The notes: generated by a model from the letters alone, not told the origin. DNA of 64,000 bases from G963674665 sp963674665 (GCA_963674665.2 CAXXPL010000011.1:310001-374000), one strand, 5' to 3'; shown: positions 1 to 10,463, numbered from the stretch's first letter. Made by a program: numbers and translations.

Positions 1-719
1 TTGCCGGTCTGGATTCCATCGCCCAGGCTGCGGGTCGTTGCAACCGTCATGGTTCTCGCCCCCTTGGTAAGGTCTCCATCATCAACCCACGCGACGAGAA
101 TCTGACCCGACTACACGATATAAAAATCGGAAGCGAAATTTCAGAACGTATTTTTCGTGAATTCCACAAAAACCCTGGAAAATTTGACAATGACATGCTC
201 AGCCAGGAGCTTATGAATAGTTACTATAGGTACTATTTCTATGAACGAGCCGATGAAATGCTGTATTCTGCGCCCAAAGGCTTGTTTGATCGTGATGAAA
301 CTCTGCTTTCCTTGCTCGCAACGAATTACTCCTCTTTTAATGCGGTTTCATCTGTTAAAAATAATGGAATTGATAGGATGCTGCTGAAACAATCATTTGG
401 AAGCGCTGGAAAAGCGTTTGAGGTTATCGATTCCAACACCACTGGGGTCATCGTGCCGTATGGAGAGGGAGAGGATTTGATTTCCATGCTCTGTTCGGAA
501 TTTTTTGATTTTGAGGAGAAGCGAAAACTGTTGCGCAAGGCGCAACAATATTCCGTAAATCTTTATCAAAATGAGTTTCTTAAACTATCAAAAATTCCCG
601 GTGCACTACATACGATTCATGAAGATTCAGGAATCTACAGTCTTAATCCCAAATTTTATAGTGAGCATATAGGAGTTGTTTTTGAAGGAAGTGGAACAAT
701 GCCTTTTTACTGCAGCTAA
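1..719 (+). CDS. cas3: Cas3 helicase-nuclease, C-terminal part (type I-C)
   Basis: This is the 3' end of a gene entering from the left edge; the open frame reads through from base 3 without a start. Near the left edge the product carries SIAQAAGRCNRHG, which matches superfamily 2 helicase motif VI of Cas3 (Q..GR.NR.G). The rest is the C-terminal accessory domain. In type I-C systems Cas3 is recruited by Cascade to the R-loop, then unwinds and degrades target DNA. The stop is 11 bp before cas5c, and the cas5c ribosome binding site AGGAGG overlaps the end of the gene, so it is the upstream gene of one operon. The HD nuclease and Walker motifs lie outside the window. Confidence 0.93.
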   Translation, partial: AGLDSIAQAAGRCNRHGSRPLGKVSIINPRDENLTRLHDIKIGSEISERIFREFHKNPGKFDNDMLSQELMNSYYRYYFYERADEMLYSAPKGLFDRDETLLSLLATNYSSFNAVSSVKNNGIDRMLLKQSFGSAGKAFEVIDSNTTGVIVPYGEGEDLISMLCSEFFDFEEKRKLLRKAQQYSVNLYQNEFLKLSKIPGALHTIHEDSGIYSLNPKFYSEHIGVVFEGSGTMPFYCS

Positions 720-730
720 AAGGAGGGCAC

Positions 731-1423
731 ATGTATAACCAGGTGGAATTCACAGTATGGGGGCGGTTTGCCTTGTTCACCGATCCCTTGACAAGGGTGG
801 GCGGAGAGAAATGCTCCTATCATATTCCAACGTATGAAGCTCTCAAAGGTATCGCCAAATCCGTGTACTGGAAGCCAACATTCATCTGGATCATTGACAA
901 GGTGAGGGTGATGAAGCGTATCCGCACCCAGGCCAAAGGCATAAAGCCATTGAAATATTATGAGTCAGGCAACGAGCTGAGCGTATACACCTATCTCGCG
1001 GAGGTCGCCTATCAGGTGAAAGCGCATTTTGAATGGAACGAACAAAGAGACGACCTGAAAAATGACCGCAAGGACTGCAAGCATCACGAGATCGCCAAAC
1101 GCATGATCAACAAGGGGGGGCGTCGTGATGTCTGTCTTGGGACACGTGAATGTCAGGCCTATGTGGAGCCTTGCGCCTTTGGACAAGGGGAGGGGTATTA
1201 TGATGACGCCGGGGAATTGGCATTCGGCGTCATGTTCCACGGATTCGACTACCCGGACGAGATAGGCGGGAACAAACTCTTCAGCCGTTTCTGGCGTCCG
1301 ACCATGAAAGATGGAGTGGTTGAGTTCCTCAGGCCGGAGAAGTGCGAAATGCGCAGGTTCGTCCGCGAAATGACGCCCAGCCCTCCCCCAACCATCTGTG
1401 TACCAGAGGAGCAACTGGCATGA
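731..1423 (+). CDS. cas5c: Cas5c/Cas5d, crRNA-processing endoribonuclease of type I-C Cascade
   Basis: The 230-residue product starts with the Cas5 beta-alpha-beta fold (VEFTVWGRFALFTDP). In type I-C there is no Cas6: Cas5d itself cuts the pre-crRNA at the repeat hairpin. The catalytic triad described for Bacillus Cas5d (Tyr46, Lys116, His117) appears here as Tyr46 in SVYW and Lys117-His118 in DCKHHE, so the enzyme looks active. A strong AGGAGG lies at the correct distance before ATG 731. The stop overlaps the start of cas8c by ATGA, which argues for translational coupling. Confidence 0.96.
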   Translation: MYNQVEFTVWGRFALFTDPLTRVGGEKCSYHIPTYEALKGIAKSVYWKPTFIWIIDKVRVMKRIRTQAKGIKPLKYYESGNELSVYTYLAEVAYQVKAHFEWNEQRDDLKNDRKDCKHHEIAKRMINKGGRRDVCLGTRECQAYVEPCAFGQGEGYYDDAGELAFGVMFHGFDYPDEIGGNKLFSRFWRPTMKDGVVEFLRPEKCEMRRFVREMTPSPPPTICVPEEQLA

Positions 1424-3318
1424 GCTGGATGGAAAAACTTTATCAGACCTATGAGAACAATAAGCGCAATGTGGGTGTGATGGGCTCGAACGTTCGCGTT
1501 CCATTGTGGCCAAATGATCACCTCACCCAACAAGCGCATGTCGTTGTAATTCTTAATGAAAATGCAGATTTCCAAGATGCCAGAGTGGTGCCTAAGGATG
1601 ACGCGGTAACAATAATTCCTGTCACCGAGGCCTCGGCCACTAGAGCGGGGATAAAACCCCCACCCCACCCTTTGTTCGACAAATTGCAGTACCTCACGGA
1701 TGAATATGCCGCTTATGGTGGTAAAAAATACCAGGGCCACGAAGAGTATATGAAGCAACTGGAGGCTTGGTGCGCATCGTCCCATGGGCATGGCAAGGTT
1801 CGGATAGTCAGGGATTATTTACGGAATAATACCCTTATCAGTGACCTTGTGAAGGTTAAAGTCCTGTTCCTCGGTGAAGACGGAAAGCTTGCTGACAAAT
1901 GGGGAGGAAAGGCTGGGGATAAACCGGAGATTTTCGACGTGTTGCCTCCCAATGCAAAACAAAGTGATGCCTTTGTCCGTTTTCAGGTTGAAATACCGGG
2001 AGACCCGCAATCAAAGCTTTGGACAGATGTTTCAGTAAGAAGAAGTTGGGAACAGTATCAACGTCAAGCTGCGGACGCTTCCAAAGGATTATGCTACGTA
2101 TCCGGAATTACAACTGATCTTGCGCAATATCATCCAAAGTACATTCGCCGGGGTGGAGACAGTGCCAAGATTCTCTCTTCCAACGACAAATCAGGCTATA
2201 CGTTTCGTGGTCGTTTTGATGATTCTTCCCAGGCATTTGGAGTGGGATCAGAGATCACGCAGAAGGCACACAGCGCTCTGCGGTGGCTGATAGGGCGTCA
2301 GGGATTCAAGGAAGATACACTGGCCGTGGTGGCTTGGGCTGTGTCTGGAGCCACGATTCCATCTCCCTTGGATGATACCCAGTTTCTTCTCGGTGAAGAT
2401 GATTCCGATAGCCTTTTACGAGAAACCGCAGCCCAGGATTTCGGAAACCGTCTGACCAAGGCCATGGCGGGATACAAGGCTGTGTTGGGCTCCACTGATG
2501 AGATCATAATCATCGCCCTTGATTCGCCGTCTTTTGATGGTCGCTTGGCCATCAAATATTACCGGGAACTGAAAGGTTCGGAATTCCTGGAGCGCATCGA
2601 GAACTGGCACAGCCGATGCGCATGGAAGCAGAATTTGGGGAAGGACAAGCGTTTCATCGGCGCCCCCTCTCCCAGGGATATTGCCCGGGCGGCTTATGGA
2701 CCACGAGTGAACAGAGACAGCAAATTGATGAAATCCACTGTCGAAAGATTGTTGCCATGCATTATCGATGGAATTCCCATACACCGGGACTTGGTGATCT
2801 CCAGTGTCCGACGGGCATGCAACAAGGTTACCCATGAGAGCGTCTGGGAATGGGAAGCCTGTCTTGGTGTGGCCTGCGCACTCTATAACTACTACAAAAA
2901 GGGGTATGATATGGCCTTGGAACAAGACCGCGATACTCGAGACTACTTGTATGGACGGCTCTTCGCGTTGGCTGATCATATGGAACGTAGTGCTCAGATT
3001 TCATCCGATGACAATAGGGAGACAAATGCGGGGAGATTAATGCAACGTTTTGCAGATTGTCCATTTTCAACATGGAAAACTATTGAAATAGCCTTGATTC
3101 CATACCGCATGAAACTCAGAGCCAATAGATCAGGGCTTTTGATCTATCTTGAAAATCAAATAGACTCGGTGATGTCTCTTTTTAAAAGCGATGATTTTTG
3201 TTCAGACTTGAGCTTGAGTGGTGAATTTCTGTTGGGATTTCATTGCCAGCGTCAGGAGTTATGGAAAAAGAAATCCCACGAAACAGATTCTCAGGACACT
3301 GTTGAAAGTAACCAGTAG
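1420..3318 (+). CDS. cas8c: Cas8c (Csd1), large subunit of type I-C Cascade
   Basis: The 632-residue protein belongs to the Csd1/Cas8c family, which recognises the PAM and recruits Cas3. I placed the start at ATG 1420 (MSWMEKLYQTYENN): it overlaps the cas5c stop as ATGA and has AGAGGAG upstream, whereas the frame could be extended upstream only by reading inside cas5c. Family features include the N-terminal L..LY..Y segment, the IS-DLVKVKVLF block and a long C-terminal helical part with YYKKGYDMALEQD. Length is close to the family norm. In type I-C an internal start can give a separate Cas11c small subunit from the 3' part of cas8c; I could not identify a convincing internal ribosome binding site for it. 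Confidence 0.94.
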   Translation: MSWMEKLYQTYENNKRNVGVMGSNVRVPLWPNDHLTQQAHVVVILNENADFQDARVVPKDDAVTIIPVTEASATRAGIKPPPHPLFDKLQYLTDEYAAYGGKKYQGHEEYMKQLEAWCASSHGHGKVRIVRDYLRNNTLISDLVKVKVLFLGEDGKLADKWGGKAGDKPEIFDVLPPNAKQSDAFVRFQVEIPGDPQSKLWTDVSVRRSWEQYQRQAADASKGLCYVSGITTDLAQYHPKYIRRGGDSAKILSSNDKSGYTFRGRFDDSSQAFGVGSEITQKAHSALRWLIGRQGFKEDTLAVVAWAVSGATIPSPLDDTQFLLGEDDSDSLLRETAAQDFGNRLTKAMAGYKAVLGSTDEIIIIALDSPSFDGRLAIKYYRELKGSEFLERIENWHSRCAWKQNLGKDKRFIGAPSPRDIARAAYGPRVNRDSKLMKSTVERLLPCIIDGIPIHRDLVISSVRRACNKVTHESVWEWEACLGVACALYNYYKKGYDMALEQDRDTRDYLYGRLFALADHMERSAQISSDDNRETNAGRLMQRFADCPFSTWKTIEIALIPYRMKLRANRSGLLIYLENQIDSVMSLFKSDDFCSDLSLSGEFLLGFHCQRQELWKKKSHETDSQDTVESNQ

Positions 3319-3350
3319 GTGCAACATTATTATATTTCAAGGAGATGATA

Positions 3351-4178
3351 ATGTCCCTGTCCAACAAGATTGATTTCGCTGTTGTGTTCAGCGTTCGTAA
3401 CGCCAATCCCAATGGTGACCCTTTGAATGGGAACCGCCCCCGCACTACGTATGAAGGATACGGAGAGGTGTCCGATGTTTGCATCAAGCGTAAAATACGT
3501 AATCGCATACTGGAGGACGGGAAGCACAAGATTTTCGTGCAATCCGATGACAACAATGTTGATGATTTTTCCTGTCTCAAAGCACGTGCTGAGTCAGTAT
3601 TGACAAATATGCAGGACAAGAAAGCCACAGTGGAAAAGGCATGTAAAACTTGGTTTGACGTCAGGGCCTTTGGACAAATTCTTCCTTTCAAGGGAGAGAG
3701 GAGAGGCGAAGGAGTCTCCATTCCCATCCGGGGGCCGGTCTCCATTCATTCCGCGTTCAGTGAGGAGCCCGTGAGCTGCAGCAGTATCCAGATCACCAAG
3801 AGTGTCAGCCTGGAAAGTGGAGCGAAAAAGGGATCCGACACCATGGGCATGAAGCACAGGGTGGATGAAGGCATTTATACCTTTTACGGCAGCATGAACA
3901 CACAGCTGGCAAAGAAAACGGGCTTCTCTGATGAAGATGCCGAAGTCATCAAAAACGTGCTTCCCCGTTTGTTTGAAAATGACGCTTCCTCAGCCCGGCC
4001 CGAGGGCTCCATGGAAGTGCTCAAGGTTGTCTGGTGGAAGCACGACAACCCCAGTGGGCAAATATCCTCGGCAAAGGTCCACCAATCCATGACAGTGGGG
4101 CGGGATGAAAATGGTACAATTGATCTGTCCTTCAGCGAAACCAATGGCCCGAAACCCGAGGTAATCGACGGATATTGA
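3351..4178 (+). CDS. cas7c: Cas7c (Csd2), backbone subunit of type I-C Cascade
   Basis: The 275-residue product has the typical Csd2 opening FAVVFSVRNANPNGDPLNGN and later KGSDTMGMKHRVDEGIYTFYGSMN. Several copies polymerise along the crRNA guide in Cascade. Two ATGs occur 6 bp apart; ATG 3351 is preferred because AAGGAG at 3339-3344 is at normal spacing from it and touches the first one (3345). The gene lies 32 bp after cas8c and 9 bp before cas4, within the cas operon. Confidence 0.95.
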   Translation: MSLSNKIDFAVVFSVRNANPNGDPLNGNRPRTTYEGYGEVSDVCIKRKIRNRILEDGKHKIFVQSDDNNVDDFSCLKARAESVLTNMQDKKATVEKACKTWFDVRAFGQILPFKGERRGEGVSIPIRGPVSIHSAFSEEPVSCSSIQITKSVSLESGAKKGSDTMGMKHRVDEGIYTFYGSMNTQLAKKTGFSDEDAEVIKNVLPRLFENDASSARPEGSMEVLKVVWWKHDNPSGQISSAKVHQSMTVGRDENGTIDLSFSETNGPKPEVIDGY

Positions 4179-4187
4179 GATACGCTA

Positions 4188-4808
4188 ATGTTCTCCGAAG
4201 ACGACCTCCTGCCCGTCTCCGCGCTGCAGCACATGCGTTACTGCCCCAGGCAGTGCTCGCTCATCCATCTGGAAAGGGCCTGGGAGGAGAACCGGTTCAC
4301 CGTCGAGGGCCGCCTGCTCCATGAAAAGGTGGATGAGGGCGGCACGTCCAGGCGGGACGATGTCCTGCGCCAGACAGGCGTACCGGTGCGCAGTCTGGAA
4401 ATGGGGCTCACAGGCATACTGGATGTTGTGGAATTCCACGGGGAGGGGCGTGTGCCCTTTCCCGTGGAGTTCAAGCGCGGCAAGCCCAAAAAGGACGACT
4501 GCGACAAGGTCCAGCTCTGCGCCCAGGCCATGTGCCTGGAGGAAGCGCTGGGGGGCGCAGTGCCCAAGGGCGCGCTGTTCTACGCCAAAACCAGGCGCCG
4601 GGAGCCCGTTGTCTTTGACCACGCGCTTCGTGAAACCGTCCGCGCAACGGCCCGGGACCTGCACGCCATGATCCGCTCCGGCGTCACCCCCCCACCTGTT
4701 GGGAGCGGAAAGTGCAAGCGCTGCTCGCTTCGGGAGCTGTGCGGCGAGGCCGCGGTGCGCAAGCGCAAAAGCGTGTCCACCTATATCGCCGAGGAGCTGT
4801 TGTCATGA
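4188..4808 (+). CDS. cas4: Cas4 exonuclease / spacer-selection factor
   Basis: The 206-residue protein is a RecB-like nuclease with an iron-sulfur cluster. Cys19 in RYCPRQC and the C-terminal trio Cys176, Cys179 and Cys185 (CKRCSLREL C) are the expected cluster ligands. The nuclease residues are visible as Asp79 (GILDVV), Glu94 and Lys96 (PVEFKRGK). Cas4 acts with Cas1-Cas2 in trimming prespacers so that spacers with a correct PAM are inserted in the right orientation. GC content rises compared with cas3-cas7, so the adaptation module differs in composition from the interference module. The stop overlaps cas1 as ATGA. Confidence 0.95.
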   Translation: MFSEDDLLPVSALQHMRYCPRQCSLIHLERAWEENRFTVEGRLLHEKVDEGGTSRRDDVLRQTGVPVRSLEMGLTGILDVVEFHGEGRVPFPVEFKRGKPKKDDCDKVQLCAQAMCLEEALGGAVPKGALFYAKTRRREPVVFDHALRETVRATARDLHAMIRSGVTPPPVGSGKCKRCSLRELCGEAAVRKRKSVSTYIAEELLS

Positions 4809-5836
4809 AACGCCATCTCAATACCCTCTTTGTCACCACCCAGGGCGCCTACCTGGCAAAGGACGGCGAATGCGTGGTTGTCCGCGTGGAGGGGCAAAAC
4901 AAGGCCCGCTTCCCGGTGCATCTGTTGGGGGGCGTTGTCTGCTTCGGCAACGTGGGCTGCAGCCCGTTCCTGCTGGGGCATCTGGCGGAAAACAAGGTGA
5001 GCGTCAGTTTTCTCACGGAATACGGACGTTTTCTCGCGCAGGTGCAAGGGGCGGCCTCGGGCAACGTGCTCTTGCGGCGGCAACAATATCGCTGGGCCGA
5101 TGACCCGGAGCACACCGCGAGACTGGCCAGGGGCATTGTGGCCGGCAAGGTGGTGAACGCCAGAAGCGTACTGCGCCGCGCCGGGCGTGACCACCCGGAC
5201 AAGGTGGACGCCCCGTCCATGGAGCGCGCCCTTGTCCGGCTCGACTCCTGCGCCAAGCAGCTGCTTCTGGAGCATGAAACCGACGTGGTGCGGGGCATGG
5301 AGGGCGACGCGGCCAACGCGTACTTCTCGGTGTTCGACCAGCTCATCACCACGTCCAAGCAGGCCTTCACCTTTGCGGGGCGCACCCGCCGCCCACCGCT
5401 GGACAGGGTCAACTGCCTGTTGTCCTTTGTGTACATGCTGCTCATGCATGACGTGCGCTCCGCCCTGGAGAGCGTGGGGCTGGACCCCATGGTGGGGTTC
5501 CTGCACCGGGACCGCCCTGGGCGTCCCGGCCTGGCCCTGGACATGATGGAGGAGTTCCGCCCCGCTTTTGCGGACCGGCTTGTACTGTCGCTTATCAACC
5601 TGGGACAGGTTCGCGAATCCGGTTTCGAGATCCTGGAGTCCGGCGCCGTGCGCATGGACGAGGACACGCGCAAGGTGGTGCTGGCCGCCTATCAGAAACG
5701 AAAACAGGCCGAGATCACGCATCCGTTTCTCAGGGAGCAGATGCCCCTGGGCCTGGCGTTCCACATCCAGGCCCTGTTGCTGGCGCGGCATGTCCGGGGC
5801 GATCTGGACGATTACCCGCCGTTCTTCTGGAGATGA
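4805..5836 (+). CDS. cas1: Cas1 spacer integrase (type I-C)
   Basis: The 343-residue protein is the integrase subunit of the adaptation complex. Start ATG 4805 overlaps the cas4 stop (ATGA) and gives the canonical type I-C N terminus MKRHLNTLFVTTQGAYL; longer in-frame reading would run inside cas4. The conserved metal-ligand regions are visible: GMEGDAANAYF, then GFLHRDRPGRPGLALDMMEEFRP containing the His and the acidic residues. Length matches the family. Confidence 0.96.
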   Translation: MKRHLNTLFVTTQGAYLAKDGECVVVRVEGQNKARFPVHLLGGVVCFGNVGCSPFLLGHLAENKVSVSFLTEYGRFLAQVQGAASGNVLLRRQQYRWADDPEHTARLARGIVAGKVVNARSVLRRAGRDHPDKVDAPSMERALVRLDSCAKQLLLEHETDVVRGMEGDAANAYFSVFDQLITTSKQAFTFAGRTRRPPLDRVNCLLSFVYMLLMHDVRSALESVGLDPMVGFLHRDRPGRPGLALDMMEEFRPAFADRLVLSLINLGQVRESGFEILESGAVRMDEDTRKVVLAAYQKRKQAEITHPFLREQMPLGLAFHIQALLLARHVRGDLDDYPPFFWR

Positions 5837-5839
5837 ACC

Positions 5840-6130
5840 ATGATGGTGCTGGTGAGTTACGACGTGAGTTTCGAGGACCCGGGCGGGGCAAGGCGTTTGC
5901 GGCGCATTGCAAAGACCTGCGAGAACTACGGGCAGCGTGTGCAATACTCCCTGTTCGAGTGCGTGGTGGACCCGGCGCAATGGACAATGCTCAAGCACCG
6001 GTTGTTGGAAGAAATGGACGAAGAACGCGACAGCTTGCGATTTTATTTTCTGGGTGCGAACTGGAAAAACCGCGTGGAGCACCATGGGGCCAAGCTAGGG
6101 TATGAGCCGGACGGCCTGTTGCTCGTATGA
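5840..6130 (+). CDS. cas2: Cas2, structural subunit of the spacer-integration complex
   Basis: The 96-residue protein starts MMVLVSYDVS with the conserved Asp8 after the first beta strand, followed by RVQYSLFECVVD, both typical of Cas2. It bridges two Cas1 dimers during spacer integration. It begins 3 bp after the cas1 stop. Two adjacent ATGs (5840 and 5843) are possible; GGAG at 5829-5832 fits either. It is the last cas gene; the leader follows directly. Confidence 0.95.
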   Translation: MMVLVSYDVSFEDPGGARRLRRIAKTCENYGQRVQYSLFECVVDPAQWTMLKHRLLEEMDEERDSLRFYFLGANWKNRVEHHGAKLGYEPDGLLLV

Positions 6131-6172
6131 GCGCGAACCCCAAGCGGACGTAGTTTTCCGACGGGGTTCGCG
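6131..6172 (+). other. Inverted repeat directly after cas2 (stem-loop at the leader start)
   Basis: CGCGAACCCC at 6132-6141 and GGGGTTCGCG at 6163-6172 are perfect 10-base inverted repeats separated by 21 bases. They start immediately after the cas2 stop codon. There is no T tract, so it is not a simple intrinsic terminator. It may be a factor-binding or structural element at the cas2-leader junction. Confidence 0.6.
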
Positions 6173-6308
6173 GAACATGTAACAATCTGGTTTTATGAAA
6201 CTTGTCTGTTCATTTCCAAGGCTCTTTGACATCTGCCGCGACCGGAAGGCGGCGTTTCGCGAAACAGATAACGGTAAGCAAGGAATGACGGGCAAGTGGA
6301 GAGTGACA
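6173..6308 (+). promoter_or_regulatory. CRISPR leader
   Basis: This AT-richer stretch separates cas2 from the first repeat and is the expected site of array transcription start and new-spacer insertion. A TTGACA box is at 6226-6231, but no convincing -10 box at 17 bp is seen, so the promoter position is not settled. The repeats run with GAAAC at the side away from the leader, as expected for transcription left to right. Confidence 0.7.
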
Positions 6309-9300
6309 GTCGCCCCCCGCACGGGGGCGTGGATTGAAACCGGATTGGCCGGATCTATCCACATGATCGGCGTGAGTCGCCCCCCGCACGGGGGCGTGGA
6401 TTGAAACGCTGGGAGGGCGTGTCATGAGCGGATATGATGGCGTCGCCCCCCGCACGGGGGCGTGGATTGAAACACCGTGGAAATCTAATAGATGTGCGGG
6501 AATCCTGTCGCCCCCCGCACGGGGGCGTGGATTGAAACAGAAAGGCGAGATCCAGCTGCAACAGGTCTCTCAGTCGCCCCCCGCACGGGGGCGTGGATTG
6601 AAACATTTTCGCTGTTTCCGATACCGTAAATAATCCCCGTCGCCCCCCGCACGGGGGCGTGGATTGAAACCTGGGTAGTTCGGCCACGTCCATGGCCGCG
6701 TGCGGGTCGCCCCCCGCACGGGGGCGTGGATTGAAACCGATGTGCGCTGGCTGCAGGAGAAGCTGGGGATGTCGCCCCCCGCACGGGGGCGTGGATTGAA
6801 ACCCCTTAAGCAAGCATAGGTGGAGTAGAGGAGTCAAGTCGCCCCCCGCACGGGGGCGTGGATTGAAACTAATTGCCCCCCCCCGTGACATTGGGTTGCG
6901 GGGGTCGCCCCCCGCACGGGGGCGTGGATTGAAACAGGACACCATGCAGGGCGAACCAGGCATTAAGCTGTCGCCCCCCGCACGGGGGCGTGGATTGAAA
7001 CTCTCTTATCCTCCAATCTTCCCAGCACTTCGGCAGGTCGCCCCCCGCACGGGGGCGTGGATTGAAACAAGGTAGTTCCTTGTGGCCGATTGGCAATCAG
7101 GGGGTCGCCCCCCGCACGGGGGCGTGGATTGAAACGAACTGATGGCCAAAACCAATTGATTCAACAACGTCGCCCCCCGCACGGGGGCGTGGATTGAAAC
7201 TTTATCCAGCGACCACAACGACCTCGTGGCCATGGTCGCCCCCCGCACGGGGGCGTGGATTGAAACCTTTGGCAGGTCATCCAAAATGGAATCAAGCAGC
7301 TGTCGCCCCCCGCACGGGGGCGTGGATTGAAACATCTGCGAGTCCATCATATCTTCAGGAAATCTAAGGTCGCCCCCCGCACGGGGGCGTGGATTGAAAC
7401 CAGGGCTGACTCCACTAATGCGGTGCGGCCATTCCAGTCGCCCCCCGCACGGGGGCGTGGATTGAAACACTTGAGCGCCGCCGCACTGCTGGCCAGCGCC
7501 TTGTCGCCCCCCGCACGGGGGCGTGGATTGAAACTGTTGTTGCTGCTCTTCGAGCATGAGCCGGTAAAGTCGCCCCCCGCACGGGGGCGTGGATTGAAAC
7601 CCGCCAAGCTCTTTGCGACTTCTGAACCACTTGTGGTCGCCCCCCGCACGGGGGCGTGGATTGAAACTCCGAAGGCCTCGTCCAGGGCGTCGTTGACCCT
7701 GGTCGCCCCCCGCACGGGGGCGTGGATTGAAACATGCGATGGTCTCCTGTGCCACTGCCCATGGGGGGTCGCCCCCCGCACGGGGGCGTGGATTGAAACA
7801 ACGCCATCACGTTTGTTGCCGACAAGTCCGCAATGTCGCCCCCCGCACGGGGGCGTGGATTGAAACTACCACCTCTTGGCAAAGAACACCGTCGATTTCG
7901 AGTCGCCCCCCGCACGGGGGCGTGGATTGAAACTGGAGACCGCCCAACCCGTCATAGTAGGGATGGGTCGCCCCCCGCACGGGGGCGTGGATTGAAACCT
8001 GGAGCAGACCAACACTGTGCAGGGCCGGGCCGCCACGTCGCCCCCCGCACGGGGGCGTGGATTGAAACCGGCAGAGCCTGCTGCCGCACCAGATGCGGCA
8101 CGGTCGCCCCCCGCACGGGGGCGTGGATTGAAACCCCTGGCCCTCACTCCAGAGGACCGGGAAAGGGAAGTCGCCCCCCGCACGGGGGCGTGGATTGAAA
8201 CGTTGTGAGCGCGAATGATAAACCTTGCCGCCGTTGTCGCCCCCCGCACGGGGGCGTGGATTGAAACTGGTGCCAAGGGCTATGTTGTCCAAGAAAACTC
8301 AGGTCGCCCCCCGCACGGGGGCGTGGATTGAAACGACAATGGCCAGTTGGTCTGACCTGAAAAGCCGGGTCGCCCCCCGCACGGGGGCGTGGATTGAAAC
8401 TTGAGCCCGCTCGCTATTGTCTGCTCCGCCTCCTGTCGCCCCCCGCACGGGGGCGTGGATTGAAACTCCATGACCTTGGACAATGTTTCGCGGGTCTCGA
8501 GTCGCCCCCCGCACGGGGGCGTGGATTGAAACCTCTGAAGAGCGTTGAGGATGCGCTGGAGCGCTGGTCGCCCCCCGCACGGGGGCGTGGATTGAAACGC
8601 ATTGTTGATTCGTGCTGCCCACTCAACACCCTCGTCGCCCCCCGCACGGGGGCGTGGATTGAAACACAGACACGATTGCGACTATCAGGAAACAGGAATG
8701 TCGCCCCCCGCACGGGGGCGTGGATTGAAACAGCAGATCGTGCGCCGGCACGAGCCGCCCTACTGTCGCCCCCCGCACGGGGGCGTGGATTGAAACAGCT
8801 TACATTGAGGAGCTACAGAATATGGCAGAGCGTCGCCCCCCGCACGGGGGCGTGGATTGAAACTTGGACCACACTTCGTTGTATGTCTGCCGTGCAGCCG
8901 TCGCCCCCCGCACGGGGGCGTGGATTGAAACCGATAAGGGCGTTACCGACGGCGATACACATAGCGTCGCCCCCCGCGCGGGGGCGTGGATTGAAACTTT
9001 ACGGCCATTTAACTATACCTCCTCCTCGTCAGTCGCCCCCCGCACGGGGGCGTGGATTGAAACATCCGCAAGGACCCTGCCGCCGCGAAAAAGGCCAGTC
9101 GCCCCCCGCGCGGGGGCGTGGATTGAAACTCTTGCTGAGCAAGCTGCTGCGGATGCCCAAGGCGTCGCCCCCCGCACGGGGGCGTGGATTGAAACAGGCG
9201 CTGAAATCCCTGTACGACGAGTTGGGAGAGTCGCCCCCCGCACGGGGGCGTGGATTGAAACAGGAGGCCCAGGTTGAGCTTCTCAGGCGTATGCAAGAGT

Positions 9301-9999
9301 CGCCCCCCGCACGGGGGCGTGGATTGAAACTGGCTGTCATTCGCCACCATGGGGCGGCTCGGGGTCGCCCCCCGCACGGGGGCGTGGATTGAAACAAAAT
9401 CCGTGAGCTTGGGCATGTCACATCCTCACGTCGCCCCCCGCACGGGGGCGTGGATTGAAACAACGTGTCGTTGAGCCAGCTGTACCGCTGGGGGCGTCGC
9501 CCCCCGCACGGGGGCGTGGATTGAAACTCCAGCCCGCCGGGAGGTCCGGCTCGGCATTGGGGTGTCGCCCCCCGCACGGGGGCGTGGATTGAAACAACCG
9601 TGAATGCGCCAACGGCCTCGGCCTTGACGGGTCGCCCCCCCGCACGGGGGCGTGGATTGAAACTTGCTCTCCTGGCTGGTGTCGGTGTCCACGATGCGGT
9701 CGCCCCCCGCACGGGGGCGTGGATTGAAACCAGCGCTGTGTCCATGACGTTTTCCGGCATGCGCGTCGCCCCCCGCACGGGGGCGTGGATTGAAACGGCC
9801 AGGTAGGCCGCCACGGTCTCGTCGATCTCGCGGTCGCCCCCCGCACGGGGGGCGTGGATTGAAACGAGCGCCTGACAGGTACCCAGGGCACTCTCCTGGA
9901 GTCGCCCCCCGCACGGGGGCGTGGATTGAAACACTGCAGACTTTGAGCAACTTTTGTAATTTCATGGGTCGCCCCCCGCACGGGGGCGTGGATTGAAAC

Positions 10000-10101
10000 A
10001 TCATCCAAGTTTTGAAGATCTCCAGGGCGAAGTCGTCGCCCCCCGCACGGGGGCGTGGATTGAAACATCATCCAAGTTTTGAAGATCTCCAGGGCGAAGT
10101 C
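10000..10101 (+). repeat. Duplicated spacer-repeat unit in the array
   Basis: The spacers at 10000-10034 and 10067-10101 are identical 35-mers (start ATCATCCAAGTTTTG, end GGCGAAGTC) with a normal repeat between them. This is a tandem duplication of one unit by recombination or slippage, or less likely two acquisitions of the same protospacer. Confidence 0.95.
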
Positions 10102-10435
10102 GTCGCCCCCCGCACGGGGGCGTGGATTGAAACACGAGGGCAGCTGCGGCGGAACTCGTTGGTCGCAAGTCGCCCCCCGCACGGGGGCGTGGATTGAAAC
10201 AACAGGCTCCTCAAGAAGATGCGTACCGCCGGAGGTCGCCCCCCGCACGGGGGCGTGGATTGAAGCATTATGTAGCCGCATTGCATGACAGTGGACGCAC
10301 GTCGCCCCCCGCACGGGGGCGTGGATTGAAACATGGTCTGCGGTATGTGCCCGAAGTCACGTTCGGCGTCGCCCCCCGCACGGGGGCGTGGATTGAAACA
10401 GCGACAAGCGGCCTGCCAAGCAATGTGGATAACTG

Positions 10436-10463
10436 GTCGCCCCCCGGGGGCGTGGATTGAAAC
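10436..10463 (+). repeat. Defective CRISPR repeat lacking the hairpin loop
   Basis: This repeat is 28 bases rather than 32: the central GCAC is absent, so six C run directly into five G. The RNA cannot form the usual 7-bp stem with a 5-base loop, and the neighbouring crRNAs may be processed poorly. Confidence 0.9.

Noticed and set aside
4781..6085. 434-codon open frame antisense to cas1 and cas2
   Set aside because: The sense strand encodes intact Cas1 and Cas2; the antisense product is low-complexity and His/Gln-rich.
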